A stretch of DNA of 64,000 bases from Achromobacter xylosoxidans (GTDB lineage Bacteria; Pseudomonadota; Gammaproteobacteria; Burkholderiales; Burkholderiaceae_B): NCBI RefSeq assembly GCF_014490035.1, contig NZ_CP061008.1, positions 5,456,001 through 5,520,000 on the forward strand, given 5' to 3'. Made by a program: the position numbers and the translations under genes. The notes beneath the pieces were generated by a model, which had not been told where the DNA came from, ran no database searches, and saw only the letters and a program-made list of their open reading frames with translations. Below are positions 35,442-44,741 of the stretch, one piece after another. Position 1 is the first letter of the stretch, and every line of letters begins with the position of its first letter.

Positions 35442-37664
35442 ATGGATTTGCGCATTGCCAGCATCCGCCGCTTCCTCTACAGCCACTACTTCTTCGGAGG
35501 GGTGCGTCAGGGAGTGGGAATGCTGTTGCCCGTGCTGGTGCTGGGCGGCCTCTTCGGCAACTACACCACCGGACTGGTCGCGACCTTCGGCGCGCAATGC
35601 CTGGCCATCATCGACCAGCCGGGCGGGCCGCAGCGCCACCGCACCAACGAGATGCTGGGCGGCGCGGCGCTGGGCACGCTGACGGTCGTCATCACCGGCT
35701 TCGCATCCTCGCACCCCGTGCTGATCTGGCTGGCGGTCATCGCGCAGTGTTTCGTCTATTCGATGTTCACGGTGTTCGGCAAGCGCGGCGGGCTGATCGG
35801 CTTTGCCGGCCTGCTGCTGATGACCCTGACCATGCACTCCCCGCTGGCGCCGCACGAGGTGCTGGCGCACGCCGCGGCGACCTTGGGCGGGGCGCTGTTC
35901 TATGTCGCATTCAGCCTGGGCTTCTCGCGCCTGTTCTGGCTGCGCGAAGAGCAGCAGGCCATGTCGGTGGCGCTCTTCGCCACCGCCGACTACGTGGCGG
36001 CGCGCGCCACTTTCTACGATGAAACCGCCGACCTGGACGACGCCTATCGCGAGCTGATCCAGCGCCAATCCGTCATGACGGAAAAGCACCAGGCGGCGCG
36101 CGACATGGTGCTGCGCGCCCTGCCCCGCGGCAAGGGCCTGGGCGACCGCCAGCGCGTGATGATCTGGAACATGTTCGTCGACATGCTGCAGCTGCTCGAC
36201 ACGCTGGTGGCCACGCACACCGACTACGCGGCGCTGCGCCGCGCGCTGGCCGGCAGCGACTGCCTGATGTTCATGCGCGACGCGCTGGTGAAGATGTCGC
36301 TGGAGCTCAACCGCATCGCACTGGACGTGTCGCGCGGGCGCAAGGTGCAGTACCGCAGCAGCGCCAAGGCCGAACTGCGCGCCATCGAATACGAGATCGA
36401 ACAGCTCAAGCAGCAGGGCCTGGGCGAACGCGAGCCCGAGATGCTGGCGCTGATCGTCCAGGTGCTGCGCCGGCTGCGCAATTCGGCGCGCATCGTCGAC
36501 CGCCTGGCCGACCACACCGCCGCCTCGCCCGACGCCAAGCCCACCGACGTGCTGCGCATCAACAAGTCGCTGACACGCTTCATTTCGCGCCAGGAATTCC
36601 GCGTGGGGCTCCTGACCAGCAACCTGCGCCTGGACTCGCCGCACTTCCGCTACGCGCTGCGCGTCACGGCGGCCGCGGCCATCGCGATGACGCTGGCCAG
36701 CCAGTGGCTGTCGCCGGCGTTCTCCGCGCACAACTACTGGATCATGCTGACGATCGTCATCATCATGAAGCCGGGCTTCGCGTTGACGCGACAGCGCAAT
36801 AGCTGGCGCCTGACGGGCACGCTGATCGGCTGCATCCTGGCCTTGCTGCTCTTCAACCTGACCGACCGGCCCGAACTGCTGTTCGCCGCGCTGCTGGGGG
36901 CCTGCATCATGGGCAACAGCCTGGTGCAGCTGAACTACATGGCCAGCGCCACCTTCAACACGCTGTTCGTGGTGCTGGTGTTCCACTTCGTGTCGCCGGG
37001 CACGGTGTCCATGTCGGTGATCGGCGAACGCGCCATCGACACGCTGATCGGCTGCGCGCTGGCGCTGATCTGCAGCTACATCCTGCCCTGGTGGGAAGCC
37101 CGCTACCTGAAACCGCTGGCGGCCGCGGCCACGCGCGCCAACCGCGAATACCTGATCGCCGGTCTGCGCTACGTCGAGGCCATGCAAGCCCACGGCGCGC
37201 CCGTGGGCGCCGCCGCCGGCGAGACTCCGGCGGTCACGGACGCCGACCTGGCCTGGCGGCTGGCGCGCAAGAACGTGCACATCTCCTTCAGCAATTTCGC
37301 CGAGGCTTTCTACCGCATGATGAGCGAGCCCACCTCGCATCAGGTAAGCGTGCCGGAGCTCAACAACCTGCTGATCCAGAACCACATCCTGGCCTCGCAG
37401 ATCACGGCGGCAATCCCCATTCTGGCCGGCCTGCCGGCCACGCCCGAAGCCGTGCAGCGGGCGCTGACCGGCATGGTGGACCTGCTGGACGAGAATCGGG
37501 CGCAGGCGCCCACCGGTCTGCCGACCCAGTTCGACACCGAAGGCGAACAGGCCGCGCTGGTCTATCCGGTCAAGCAGATGCTGAAGGCGACGCACATGAT
37601 CCGCCAGGAACTGCACGCGCTGGCCGATCCCACGCACGCGCCGCCGGTGGCGGCGGCTGCGTGA
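35442..37664 (+). CDS. FUSC-family (YccS/YhfK-like) inner-membrane protein
   Basis: The 740-residue protein has two sets of about five or six membrane helices (~25-165 and ~405-545), each followed by a soluble helical region. This is the duplicated architecture of the YccS/fusaric-acid-resistance family. The second membrane set contains NYWIMLTIVIIMKPGF and GTLIGCILALLLF, typical of the FUSC core. These proteins are linked to efflux of aromatic acids or envelope functions, but substrates are mostly unknown. No membrane-fusion or outer-membrane partner is next to it. Confidence 0.9.
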   Translation: MDLRIASIRRFLYSHYFFGGVRQGVGMLLPVLVLGGLFGNYTTGLVATFGAQCLAIIDQPGGPQRHRTNEMLGGAALGTLTVVITGFASSHPVLIWLAVIAQCFVYSMFTVFGKRGGLIGFAGLLLMTLTMHSPLAPHEVLAHAAATLGGALFYVAFSLGFSRLFWLREEQQAMSVALFATADYVAARATFYDETADLDDAYRELIQRQSVMTEKHQAARDMVLRALPRGKGLGDRQRVMIWNMFVDMLQLLDTLVATHTDYAALRRALAGSDCLMFMRDALVKMSLELNRIALDVSRGRKVQYRSSAKAELRAIEYEIEQLKQQGLGEREPEMLALIVQVLRRLRNSARIVDRLADHTAASPDAKPTDVLRINKSLTRFISRQEFRVGLLTSNLRLDSPHFRYALRVTAAAAIAMTLASQWLSPAFSAHNYWIMLTIVIIMKPGFALTRQRNSWRLTGTLIGCILALLLFNLTDRPELLFAALLGACIMGNSLVQLNYMASATFNTLFVVLVFHFVSPGTVSMSVIGERAIDTLIGCALALICSYILPWWEARYLKPLAAAATRANREYLIAGLRYVEAMQAHGAPVGAAAGETPAVTDADLAWRLARKNVHISFSNFAEAFYRMMSEPTSHQVSVPELNNLLIQNHILASQITAAIPILAGLPATPEAVQRALTGMVDLLDENRAQAPTGLPTQFDTEGEQAALVYPVKQMLKATHMIRQELHALADPTHAPPVAAAA

Positions 37665-37722
37665 CTGCCGCCGCTTGATCTGGCGGAATGGGAAGAACCC
37701 GGGCGCGAGGCCCGGGACCGGA

Positions 37723-38493
37723 TCAGACCTTGCGGCGGAACACCAGCTTGTCTTCCGACGAGGCGGAGGCGTCGAACTTGTAGCCTTCGAGGTCAAACCC
37801 CTGCAGGCCTTCGGGCTTGGACACCTTGTGCAGGATCGCGTAGCGCGCCATCAGGCCGCGCGCGCGCTTGGCGTGGAAGCTGATGACCTTCCAGGCGCCG
37901 TTCTTCCAGTCCTGGAACACGCATTGCACGACGCGCGCCTTCAGCGTCTTCAGGTCGACCGACTTGAAGTATTCCTCGGACGCCAGGTTGACGATCACGG
38001 GCGCCTTCTGGCCGGCCTGCCGTTCGTTGAGATAGTCGGCGATGGCCGGGCCCCAGTACTCGTACAGGTTCTTGCCCTTGGGCGTGGCCAGGCGCGTGCC
38101 CATTTCCAGGCGGTACGGCTGCATCAGGTCCAGCGGACGCAGCACGCCATACAGGCCGCTCAGGATGGCCACGTGCTCCTGCGCCCAGTCCAGCTGCTTG
38201 GCCGACAGGGTGGCGGCCTCCAGCCCTTCGTAGACGTCGCCGTTGAAGGCCAGCACCGCCTGGCGCGAGTTGGCCTGCGTGAAGCTGCGCTTCCAGTGGG
38301 CGTAGCGCTGCACGTTGAGTTCGGACAGCGCCGGGCTCAGGCTCATGAGCTCGGAGATATCCTCGGCCGACTTGGTTTTCAGCACCTTGATGAGGCCGGC
38401 GGCCTGGTCCACGAACAGCGGCTGGGTATGCGTCTCGATGTGCAGCGGCGAGTCGTAATCCAGCTTCTTGGCGGGAGAAAGCAAAAACAGCAT
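37723..38493 (-). CDS. yaaA: Peroxide stress protein YaaA
   Basis: The 256-residue protein matches the YaaA/DUF328 family throughout. It has LFLLSPAKKLD at the N-terminus, FNGDVYEGLEA (~82), LSGLYGVLRPLDLMQPYRLEMG (in parts, ~111-132) and VISFHAKRARGLMARY near the C-terminus. E. coli YaaA limits free iron during hydrogen peroxide stress, and the family has a DNA-binding fold. It starts 14 bp after the bdhA stop codon, on the same strand. Confidence 0.95.
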   Translation of the reverse strand: MLFLLSPAKKLDYDSPLHIETHTQPLFVDQAAGLIKVLKTKSAEDISELMSLSPALSELNVQRYAHWKRSFTQANSRQAVLAFNGDVYEGLEAATLSAKQLDWAQEHVAILSGLYGVLRPLDLMQPYRLEMGTRLATPKGKNLYEYWGPAIADYLNERQAGQKAPVIVNLASEEYFKSVDLKTLKARVVQCVFQDWKNGAWKVISFHAKRARGLMARYAILHKVSKPEGLQGFDLEGYKFDASASSEDKLVFRRKV

Positions 38494-38507
38494 TCCGGAA
38501 TTCCTTT

Positions 38508-39290
38508 TTAGCGTGCCGTCCAGCCGCCATCGACCGAGACGGACGTACCTGTGATTTGCGCGGCGGCATCCGAAGCCAGGAACACGGCGGTGCCTCCCAG
38601 TTGCTCCGGCGTCACGAATTGCAGCGACGGCTGCTTTTCGCTCAGCAGTTCGCGTGCGGCGGTTTCCTGATCGACGCCATCCTTTTCCGCCAGCGCGGTG
38701 ATCTGCTTTTCAACCAACGGCGTACGCACCCAGCCCGGGCAGATGGCGTTGGCGGTGATGCCCTGGCCGGCCGTTTCCAGCGCGGTCACCTTGGTGAAGC
38801 CGACCACGCCATGCTTGGCGGCCACGTAGGCCGACTTGTTGGCCGAAGCCACCAGGCCATGGGCCGAGGCGATGTTGATGATGCGGCCGAAGCCCTGCTT
38901 CTTCATGTGCGGCAAGGCTGCTGCGGTGCCGTGGAACACGGCCGACAGGTTCAGCGCCAGGATCGCATCCCATTTTTCGGCGGGGAAATCTTCGATCAAG
39001 GCAGTGTGCTGGATGCCGGCGTTGTTGACCAGGATGTCGATGCGGCCCAATTGGCGCACGGCGTTCTCGACCAGCTCGCGCACGGCCGCGCCCTTGGACA
39101 GGTCGGCGCCGTCGTAGATGACCTTCACGCCATGCTTGTCAGCCAGGCTGGCGCGGAGCTTTTCGATTTCGGCGGCATCGCCGAAGCCGTTCAAGACGAT
39201 ATCGGCGCCTTGCTGGGCAAAGGCAGTGGCGATACCCAGGCCGATGCCGCTGGTGGAACCGGTGACAAGGGCGACTTTTCCTTTAAGCAT
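38508..39290 (-). CDS. bdhA: D-3-hydroxybutyrate dehydrogenase
   Basis: The 260-residue short-chain dehydrogenase interconverts 3-hydroxybutyrate and acetoacetate with NAD+. Motifs are TGSTSGIGLGIA (nucleotide binding, ~9-20), NNAGIQH (~86-92), the catalytic SAHG and YVAAKHG (Tyr/Lys), and the C-terminal GTSVSVDGGWTA typical of this dehydrogenase. The ATG at 39290 is seven bases after AGGAG; an ATG six bases upstream is too close to that site. Confidence 0.93.
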   Translation of the reverse strand: MLKGKVALVTGSTSGIGLGIATAFAQQGADIVLNGFGDAAEIEKLRASLADKHGVKVIYDGADLSKGAAVRELVENAVRQLGRIDILVNNAGIQHTALIEDFPAEKWDAILALNLSAVFHGTAAALPHMKKQGFGRIINIASAHGLVASANKSAYVAAKHGVVGFTKVTALETAGQGITANAICPGWVRTPLVEKQITALAEKDGVDQETAARELLSEKQPSLQFVTPEQLGGTAVFLASDAAAQITGTSVSVDGGWTAR

Positions 39291-39392
39291 GAGCATTCTC
39301 CTGTGGTCGGGCACATTGGACGGGCCAAGCAAGGGTCAAGTGTAGCTGCCCGGCATGACGGCAATCATGCCATGCCCGCACGGCCCGCAGGG

Positions 39393-40610
39393 TCAAGCAG
39401 CGGGTGGAGTGTCGCGCGGCGCAGGAGGTTTCGGCGCCTCGTCCTGGGCCGATTCCGCCGTTGGCAGATCGGCCATGCCGCCCCGGTTTTCGGGTATGCG
39501 TTCCAGCAGCTTGATCAGCATCGGCACCACGCCCATCGAAATCGCCACGATGACGGACAGCACGTCGCGCTGTTCCAGGTTCACCAGATTGTTGTCCCAG
39601 GCTTCATTGAAGATGGCAAAGCTGAACTCGCCGCCCTGCGCCAACGCCAGCGCAAACAGCAGCCGGTGATAGCGCGGCAACCCGAGAAAGCGGGAAAATC
39701 CATAAAGAATCAAGGCCTTGACCAGTAGCAGCGCGAGTACGCCCGCGGCGATGAACGGCCAGTGATTGGCCACCACCTTCAAGTTCACGGACATGCCGAT
39801 GGCCACGAAGAACAGGCCCAGCAACAAGCCCTTGAAGGGGTCGATCGCCTTTTCCAGATCGTGCCGGTAGCGCGATTCGGCCATCAGCACGCCCACCAGG
39901 AATCCCCCCAGGCCCGCGGACAGGCCGGCGAAGTCGAACAATTGGGCAGCGCCCACCACCATCAACAAGGCGGCGGCAGTAAACAATTCGTTCAGTTGCG
40001 CCTTGGCTGCCCAGCCCAGCAGGCGCAGACGGTAAGCGGCGGCGACCACCAGCACGGCGATCAGCGCCTCCTTGAAGGACGGCGCCGAGGTGCCGTCGGA
40101 GCCCAGCAAGCCCGCCGCCACCAGCATGGGGATCGCCGCCATGTCCTGGAACAGCAGTATTCCCAGCGCCGACCTGCCCAGCGGCGTGCGCGTCAGCACG
40201 CGTTCGTCCAGCAGCCGCAAGGCCACCGCTGTGGACGACAGGGCCAGCGACAGGCCGCAAAGGATCGCCGCCTGCCACTCCATGCCGGCCAGATGCCGCA
40301 GCGCCGCGCCGAACACCACCGCCAGCAGCAGCCCGCAAGCCAGCATCTGCAAGGAACCCAGCACGAAGACTTCGTTGCGCATGGCCCACAGGCGTTTGGG
40401 CGAAAGCTCCAGCCCGATGATGAACAACATCATCACCACGCCCCACTGGGACACATTGATCATGGTGTCCACATTGGTGACGAGCCTGAGGCAGGACGGC
40501 CCCACCAGCACGCCGGCCAGCAGGTATCCCGGAATGGCGCCCAGGCCCAGCAGCTGGGTCAAGGGCACGCACAGCACGGCCGCAAGCAGAAGGATAAGGA
40601 TGAGATCCAT
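39393..40610 (-). CDS. Kef-type monovalent cation:proton antiporter (CPA2)
   Basis: The 405-residue protein consists of about 12 membrane helices of the Na+/H+ exchanger fold. It includes IPGYLLAGVLVGP (~26-38), the FIIGLELSPKRL segment, LALSSTAVALRLL and LFQDMAAIPML with the functional Asp near 155. It lacks the C-terminal TrkA-N nucleotide-binding domain of KefB/KefC and ends in a Pro/Glu-rich tail. It probably exports K+ or Na+ for H+. The gene appears monocistronic. Confidence 0.92.
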   Translation of the reverse strand: MDLILILLLAAVLCVPLTQLLGLGAIPGYLLAGVLVGPSCLRLVTNVDTMINVSQWGVVMMLFIIGLELSPKRLWAMRNEVFVLGSLQMLACGLLLAVVFGAALRHLAGMEWQAAILCGLSLALSSTAVALRLLDERVLTRTPLGRSALGILLFQDMAAIPMLVAAGLLGSDGTSAPSFKEALIAVLVVAAAYRLRLLGWAAKAQLNELFTAAALLMVVGAAQLFDFAGLSAGLGGFLVGVLMAESRYRHDLEKAIDPFKGLLLGLFFVAIGMSVNLKVVANHWPFIAAGVLALLLVKALILYGFSRFLGLPRYHRLLFALALAQGGEFSFAIFNEAWDNNLVNLEQRDVLSVIVAISMGVVPMLIKLLERIPENRGGMADLPTAESAQDEAPKPPAPRDTPPAA

Positions 40611-40887
40611 GGGACTAGCGGTTCCGGGATGAGCACCGAGACGAGAAGAGTGCCGGGCAGGGACGCCGGGCAAGTGGAATTCTGGGCAAAGATCGCAGCC
40701 ACTGAAAGCCAGTTGAAACCCGCTGTGGGGGACTTTCAACTAGCCCCTTTACACAAACAAAAAAAATCCTGTAGAATTGCGGGCTTCGCTGCTTCGACAA
40801 CGAGATCCTTCCGACCAGGGGTCTTTAGTGGAAGACCCGGCTCTGGGGCAACCCGGCCAGGACAACCGCCGTTACGAAACCCAGCAA

Positions 40888-40979
<92 letters not shown>

Positions 40980-41016
40980 TATTCAAGCACTGATGATGAA
41001 CTCAAAAGTGCGACTC

Positions 41017-41110
41017 AAAAGCCCCTTTCGAGGGGCTTTTGTTTTTCTGCGCCAGCCCCTTTCGAGGGGCTTTTGTTTTTTCTGCGCCAGCCCCTTGAGA
41101 GGGGCTTTTT
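41017..41110 (+). terminator. Three tandem terminator hairpins after tRNA-Ser(CGA)
   Basis: Three near-identical units occur in a row: GCCCCT-TTCG-AGGGGC with TTTTG and a T run (41017-41045), the same again (41055-41080), and GCCCCT-TGAG-AGGGGC with six T residues (41090-41111). The units are joined by CTGCGCCA spacers, so they look like a duplicated terminator. The A-rich first arm and the following chemoreceptor gene end suggest they serve both directions. Confidence 0.85.
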
Positions 41111-41123
41111 TCGCGTTTCCCGG

Positions 41124-42722
41124 CTAGTAGGCCGCGAGCTGCAAGGCCGCCGGCGCCGCAACGGCGACGCCCGCCCGGCTACTCCCCGGCAACTTGAACG
41201 CACTGACCGCCCGGGTCAGTTCCGCCGTCTGATCCTGCATGGACCCTGCGGCAGCGGCGGCTTCTTCCACCAGGGCAGCGTTCTGCTGCGTCACCTCGTC
41301 CATCTGCGACACGGCCAGATTGACGTGCCCGATGCCATCGGCCTGCTCGGCGGAGGCCGCGGCGATCTCACCCATGATGTCCGTCACGCGCCGCACCGCA
41401 CCGACGATCTCCTGCATCGTCGAGCCAGCGCGCTCCGCGCTGCCGGAGCCCTGCTCGATCTTCTGCACGGTGTCTTCGATCAGGGTCTTGATCTCCTTGG
41501 CGGCCTGGGCGCTGCGTTGCGCCAGGGTGCGCACCTCGGCGGCGACCACGGCGAAGCCCTTGCCCTGTTCGCCCGCGCGCGCCGCCTCCACGGCCGCGTT
41601 CAGGGCCAGGATGTTGGTCTGGAAGGCGATGCCCTCGATCACGGAGACGATGTCGGCGATCTTGACGGAACTGGCCGAAATCGCGCTCATGGCGCTGACG
41701 ACTTCGGTGACCGTGGAGCCGCCCAGCGCCGCGGTTTCAGACGCAGCCGAAGCCAGCTGGTTCGCCTGCACGGCGCGGTCGGCGTTCAGCTTCACGGTGG
41801 AAGACAGCTGCTCCATGGACGCGGCGGTTTCCTCCAGGGACGCAGCCTGCTGCTCGGTCCGGGAAGACAGGTCGGTGTTGCCCGCGGCGATCTCGCTGGA
41901 AGCGGACGCAATGCTGTCCACGCCCGCCCGTATCCTGGCGACGGTGCCGGCCAGATTGGCGTTCATGGATTCCAGCGCCCGCATCAATTGCCCGATCTCG
42001 TCGCGCGAAGTCACGCTAATGGCACTGGTGAGGTCGCTGGCGGCCACCGTGCGCGCCACGCGCACCGCCTCGGACAGCGGGCGCGTGATGCTGCGCGTCA
42101 GCAGGACTGCCAGCAACAGCCCGCTGATTACCGCAACGGAGCCGATGATGATCATCCAGAGATTGGCCGTGCCGTAGGCGCCTGCTATGTCGGCCGCGCG
42201 GGCGTCGATTTCCGCGCGCTGCAGACTGGACAGACGCGTGATCTGATCGATGAACTGGCGCGTGGCCGGCAGGAACTCCCGATTGAAAATCGTGTCGGCC
42301 GCCTGCACATTGCCTTCCTGCTTGGCCTTGAATATGCCGTCGCGGGTGCGCAGGTAGTCCGCCCGGGATTTCCGGATGCCTTCCCACAGCTCCTTTTCCT
42401 GATCGCTCTGGATCAGCGGCTCGATCTGCTGCTGCAGCGCCGAGGAATTACGGGTGGAGGTCGCCGCTTCTTCCGCGAAGAAGCCGGCCAGACTCGCATC
42501 GGCGCTCTTGGCGATCGCAGTGGTGCGGGTCACCCCGGACTGGATGTTGCGGGCCCAATCGTTGATCAGGCGTTCCTTGATCAGGGAACGCTGCGTGACG
42601 GTCTCGACCGATTCGTTGATGTTGGCCAGACTGACCAGACCCACCACGCACATGACGATGATCATGGCCAGCAGGATGGCGAATCCACCCGCAAGACGGG
42701 TTCCAAGCTTCATGTTGTTCAT
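41124..42722 (-). CDS. Methyl-accepting chemotaxis protein
   Basis: This 532-residue receptor has a membrane helix at ~8-30, a periplasmic four-helix-bundle sensor (~31-190), a second helix (~190-212) and a HAMP domain (~213-265). The cytoplasmic signalling domain carries the invariant tip [22 protein letters not shown] in parts (~370-390). The sensor region resembles Tar-like or 4HB sensors. The C-terminus has no CheR-tethering pentapeptide. It controls CheA in the flagellar chemotaxis array. The ligand is unknown. No che genes are nearby, so it is an orphan receptor. Start chosen at ATG 42722 behind GGGAG. Confidence 0.94.
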   Translation of the reverse strand: MNNMKLGTRLAGGFAILLAMIIVMCVVGLVSLANINESVETVTQRSLIKERLINDWARNIQSGVTRTTAIAKSADASLAGFFAEEAATSTRNSSALQQQIEPLIQSDQEKELWEGIRKSRADYLRTRDGIFKAKQEGNVQAADTIFNREFLPATRQFIDQITRLSSLQRAEIDARAADIAGAYGTANLWMIIIGSVAVISGLLLAVLLTRSITRPLSEAVRVARTVAASDLTSAISVTSRDEIGQLMRALESMNANLAGTVARIRAGVDSIASASSEIAAGNTDLSSRTEQQAASLEETAASMEQLSSTVKLNADRAVQANQLASAASETAALGGSTVTEVVSAMSAISASSVKIADIVSVIEGIAFQTNILALNAAVEAARAGEQGKGFAVVAAEVRTLAQRSAQAAKEIKTLIEDTVQKIEQGSGSAERAGSTMQEIVGAVRRVTDIMGEIAAASAEQADGIGHVNLAVSQMDEVTQQNAALVEEAAAAAGSMQDQTAELTRAVSAFKLPGSSRAGVAVAAPAALQLAAY

Positions 42723-43148
42723 ATTGCTCCCGGCTACTCCCGGGGCAAGCACGGATACGCACCCAGGCAGAAGCTCGGCGCCGGGCAGTCCCCGCCGCCA
42801 ATGCAAGCCAGATGCCCGTAAGCCCCTGGATATCCGCCCCCAAATTTATGTCCGTTGTATATGAAAAATGCCGCCGAAAGCCTCTGTTGCGAGGGCAGAC
42901 GAGACAGCCGGCGGAATGCTAACAGCGCGGATTTGGCCCGCATCGGGAGAAATGAAGAGCGAATTGACGCAAGCTCTTCCCTTTGCGTCGCCGGCGCCAG
43001 GCTGCCGGCCATCAATCTCGCATCCTTAGCGGTGCGCGGCCTTGACGCCACGCAAACGGACCGCCGGGAAGCCTGTCTCTTTCAGCTCGTCGTCCATAAA
43101 AAAAGGCGGCTCAAAAGAGCCGCCATTTTCCTCAGCAATCCTGGCGTG
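42723..43148. other. Intergenic region upstream of the chemoreceptor
   Basis: This 426-bp stretch has no supported gene. The right end holds the terminator at 43098-43128. The left part should contain the chemoreceptor promoter, but no convincing sigma-70 or sigma-28 consensus was seen. Confidence 0.6.
43098..43128 (-). terminator. Rho-independent terminator of the nitrilase operon
   Basis: On the minus strand GGCGGCTC and GAGCCGCC form an eight-base-pair stem with a TTTT loop, followed by seven T residues. It lies about 20 bp beyond the flavin reductase-like stop. Confidence 0.9.
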
Positions 43149-43766
43149 TCACAACGGCGCCGTCGGCCGCGCCAGCTGGAACAGGTCCGTGCTGCGCGCG
43201 TACCAGCCGCCGCCGTGCATGCGCGCGATCAGCCCCATGGCCGGCGTGTCCATGTAGCCGCGTTCGGCGTCCAGCACATAGGCATCGTCGACATGCGCGC
43301 CCAGCACCCGCCCGATCACCACGAGCTGGCGCGGGCCGGTCACGATGGTCGCCTGGCTGACGCATTCCAGCGACACCGGGGAGCCCTTGATCAGCGGAGG
43401 ACGCACATGGGACGCCGGCAGCGCGGTCAGGCCGGCCGCGGCCATCTCGTCCACGTCCGCCGGGTAATCGGCGCAGGTCTGGTTCATCTGCGCGACCAGC
43501 GACTCCGGCACCAGGTTCACCACGAACTCGCCGTTCTCGATGATGTTGGCGCCGGAGTCCTTCAGTTCTCCGCTGGCATGGCGCATCAGGCCGATGGCGA
43601 CCGTCGGCGGCTGATGCCCCATGACGTTGAAGAAGCTGAACGGAGCCGCGTTGACAACGCCTTTGCCGGAAACCGTGGTGAGCCATGCGATCGGGCGCGG
43701 GGTGACGGTCGAGGTCAGCACGTTGTAGACCGTCTGCGCCGGCAAGGCGCTGAAATCGAAATGCAT
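43149..43766 (-). CDS. Flavin reductase-like FMN-binding protein
   Basis: The 205-residue protein has the FMN-binding split barrel of the DIM6/NTAB flavin reductase family: TPRPIAWLTTVS (~22-33), NAAPFSFFNVMGHQPPTVAIGL in parts (~39-60), and DTGANIIE-like SGANIIENGEFVVNLV (~71-86). Such proteins either reduce FMN for a monooxygenase or bind flavin with other roles. It is the last gene of the transporter-nitrilase operon, starting three bases after the nitrilase stop. The role with a nitrilase is unclear. Confidence 0.9.
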   Translation of the reverse strand: MHFDFSALPAQTVYNVLTSTVTPRPIAWLTTVSGKGVVNAAPFSFFNVMGHQPPTVAIGLMRHASGELKDSGANIIENGEFVVNLVPESLVAQMNQTCADYPADVDEMAAAGLTALPASHVRPPLIKGSPVSLECVSQATIVTGPRQLVVIGRVLGAHVDDAYVLDAERGYMDTPAMGLIARMHGGGWYARSTDLFQLARPTAPL

Positions 43767-43769
43767 GGA

Positions 43770-44726
43770 TCAGGCCTCCTGCTGCCCGGCGTTCAGCGCC
43801 GACACGGCGCGCTTTTCGCGCGTGTCGACCTGCAGCTGGAACACGTCCGGACGCGCATAGTGGCCGGAAACGTCGAAGTCATACTTGCCGCGCAGGATCT
43901 GGTTGGGATTGATGTCGGCGTACAGGATGGTTTCGGCGGAAAAATCCGGACCCGCCAGCACTTCGCCCAGCGGATCGATGATGGCGCTGCCGCCGCGCAT
44001 CAGCACGGTATCGGGCGCATCGCCCAAGGCGCATTCGAAATCGTCGGGATAGGCATCGCGGCGCAGGTGCTGGCAGGCCGTGAGGACGTAGCAGCGGCCT
44101 TCCAGCGCGATGTGGCGCATGCTGGGAATCCAGGAATCGCGGTCATCGGCGGTCGGCGCGCAATACAGCGCCACGCCCTGGCTGTACATGTACATGCGCA
44201 GCATGGGCATGTAGTTTTCCCAGCAGATGACGGCGCCGATCTTGCCATAGGGGGTGTCGAAGACGGGCATGGTGGAGCCGTCGCCGAAACCCCAGATCAG
44301 GCGTTCGCCGGCGGTGGGCATGAGCTTGCGGTGCTTGCCCGCCAGCCCTTCGCGGCCATTGAAGTACAGCACGGTGCAGTACAGCGTGCCGCCGTCGGCT
44401 TCGATGCAGCCCATGACCACGAAGCTGTCGGTGTCGGCCGCGGCCTGGGCCACCAACGCGACTTCCTCGCCGTCCAGCCGGATGGCCTGGTTGTGATAGC
44501 TGGCGAAGGCGTCCCGGCCTTCAGGCTTGCGCATGCCGATGGGCGCGCCGAAGGAGTTGCCCTTGGGGTAGCCGCCCAGGAACGCCTCGGGGAACACCAG
44601 CACGCGGGCGCCCTGCTCCGCCGCCTGCCGGATCAGGGATGCCGCTTTCTGGGCGCAGGCGACGCTGTCGGTGGGAATGGACGCCGCCTGGATGACGGCA
44701 GCCTTGAAGCTCTGTTGCGTGGACAT
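43770..44726 (-). CDS. Nitrilase (operon with MFS transporter)
   Basis: The 318-residue enzyme has the nitrilase triad in FPEAFLGGYPKGNSFG (Glu ~48), [16 protein letters not shown] (Lys ~131) and ICWENYMPMLR (Cys ~165), and ends with a HYARPDVF block also found in the first nitrilase. It converts a nitrile to acid and ammonia. It sits between a major-facilitator transporter (15 bp upstream) and the flavin reductase-like gene, and the cluster is divergent from an IclR regulator. This suggests uptake and use of a specific nitrile or cyano-acid. It is paralogous to the protein at 22132-23055. Confidence 0.93.
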   Translation of the reverse strand: MSTQQSFKAAVIQAASIPTDSVACAQKAASLIRQAAEQGARVLVFPEAFLGGYPKGNSFGAPIGMRKPEGRDAFASYHNQAIRLDGEEVALVAQAAADTDSFVVMGCIEADGGTLYCTVLYFNGREGLAGKHRKLMPTAGERLIWGFGDGSTMPVFDTPYGKIGAVICWENYMPMLRMYMYSQGVALYCAPTADDRDSWIPSMRHIALEGRCYVLTACQHLRRDAYPDDFECALGDAPDTVLMRGGSAIIDPLGEVLAGPDFSAETILYADINPNQILRGKYDFDVSGHYARPDVFQLQVDTREKRAVSALNAGQQEA

Positions 44727-44741
44727 GTCTCTCCTTTTTTC

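Noticed and set aside
41017..41111. CRISPR-like array
   Set aside because: The repeats are hairpins with T runs and eight-base identical spacers, so they are terminators and not a spacer array.
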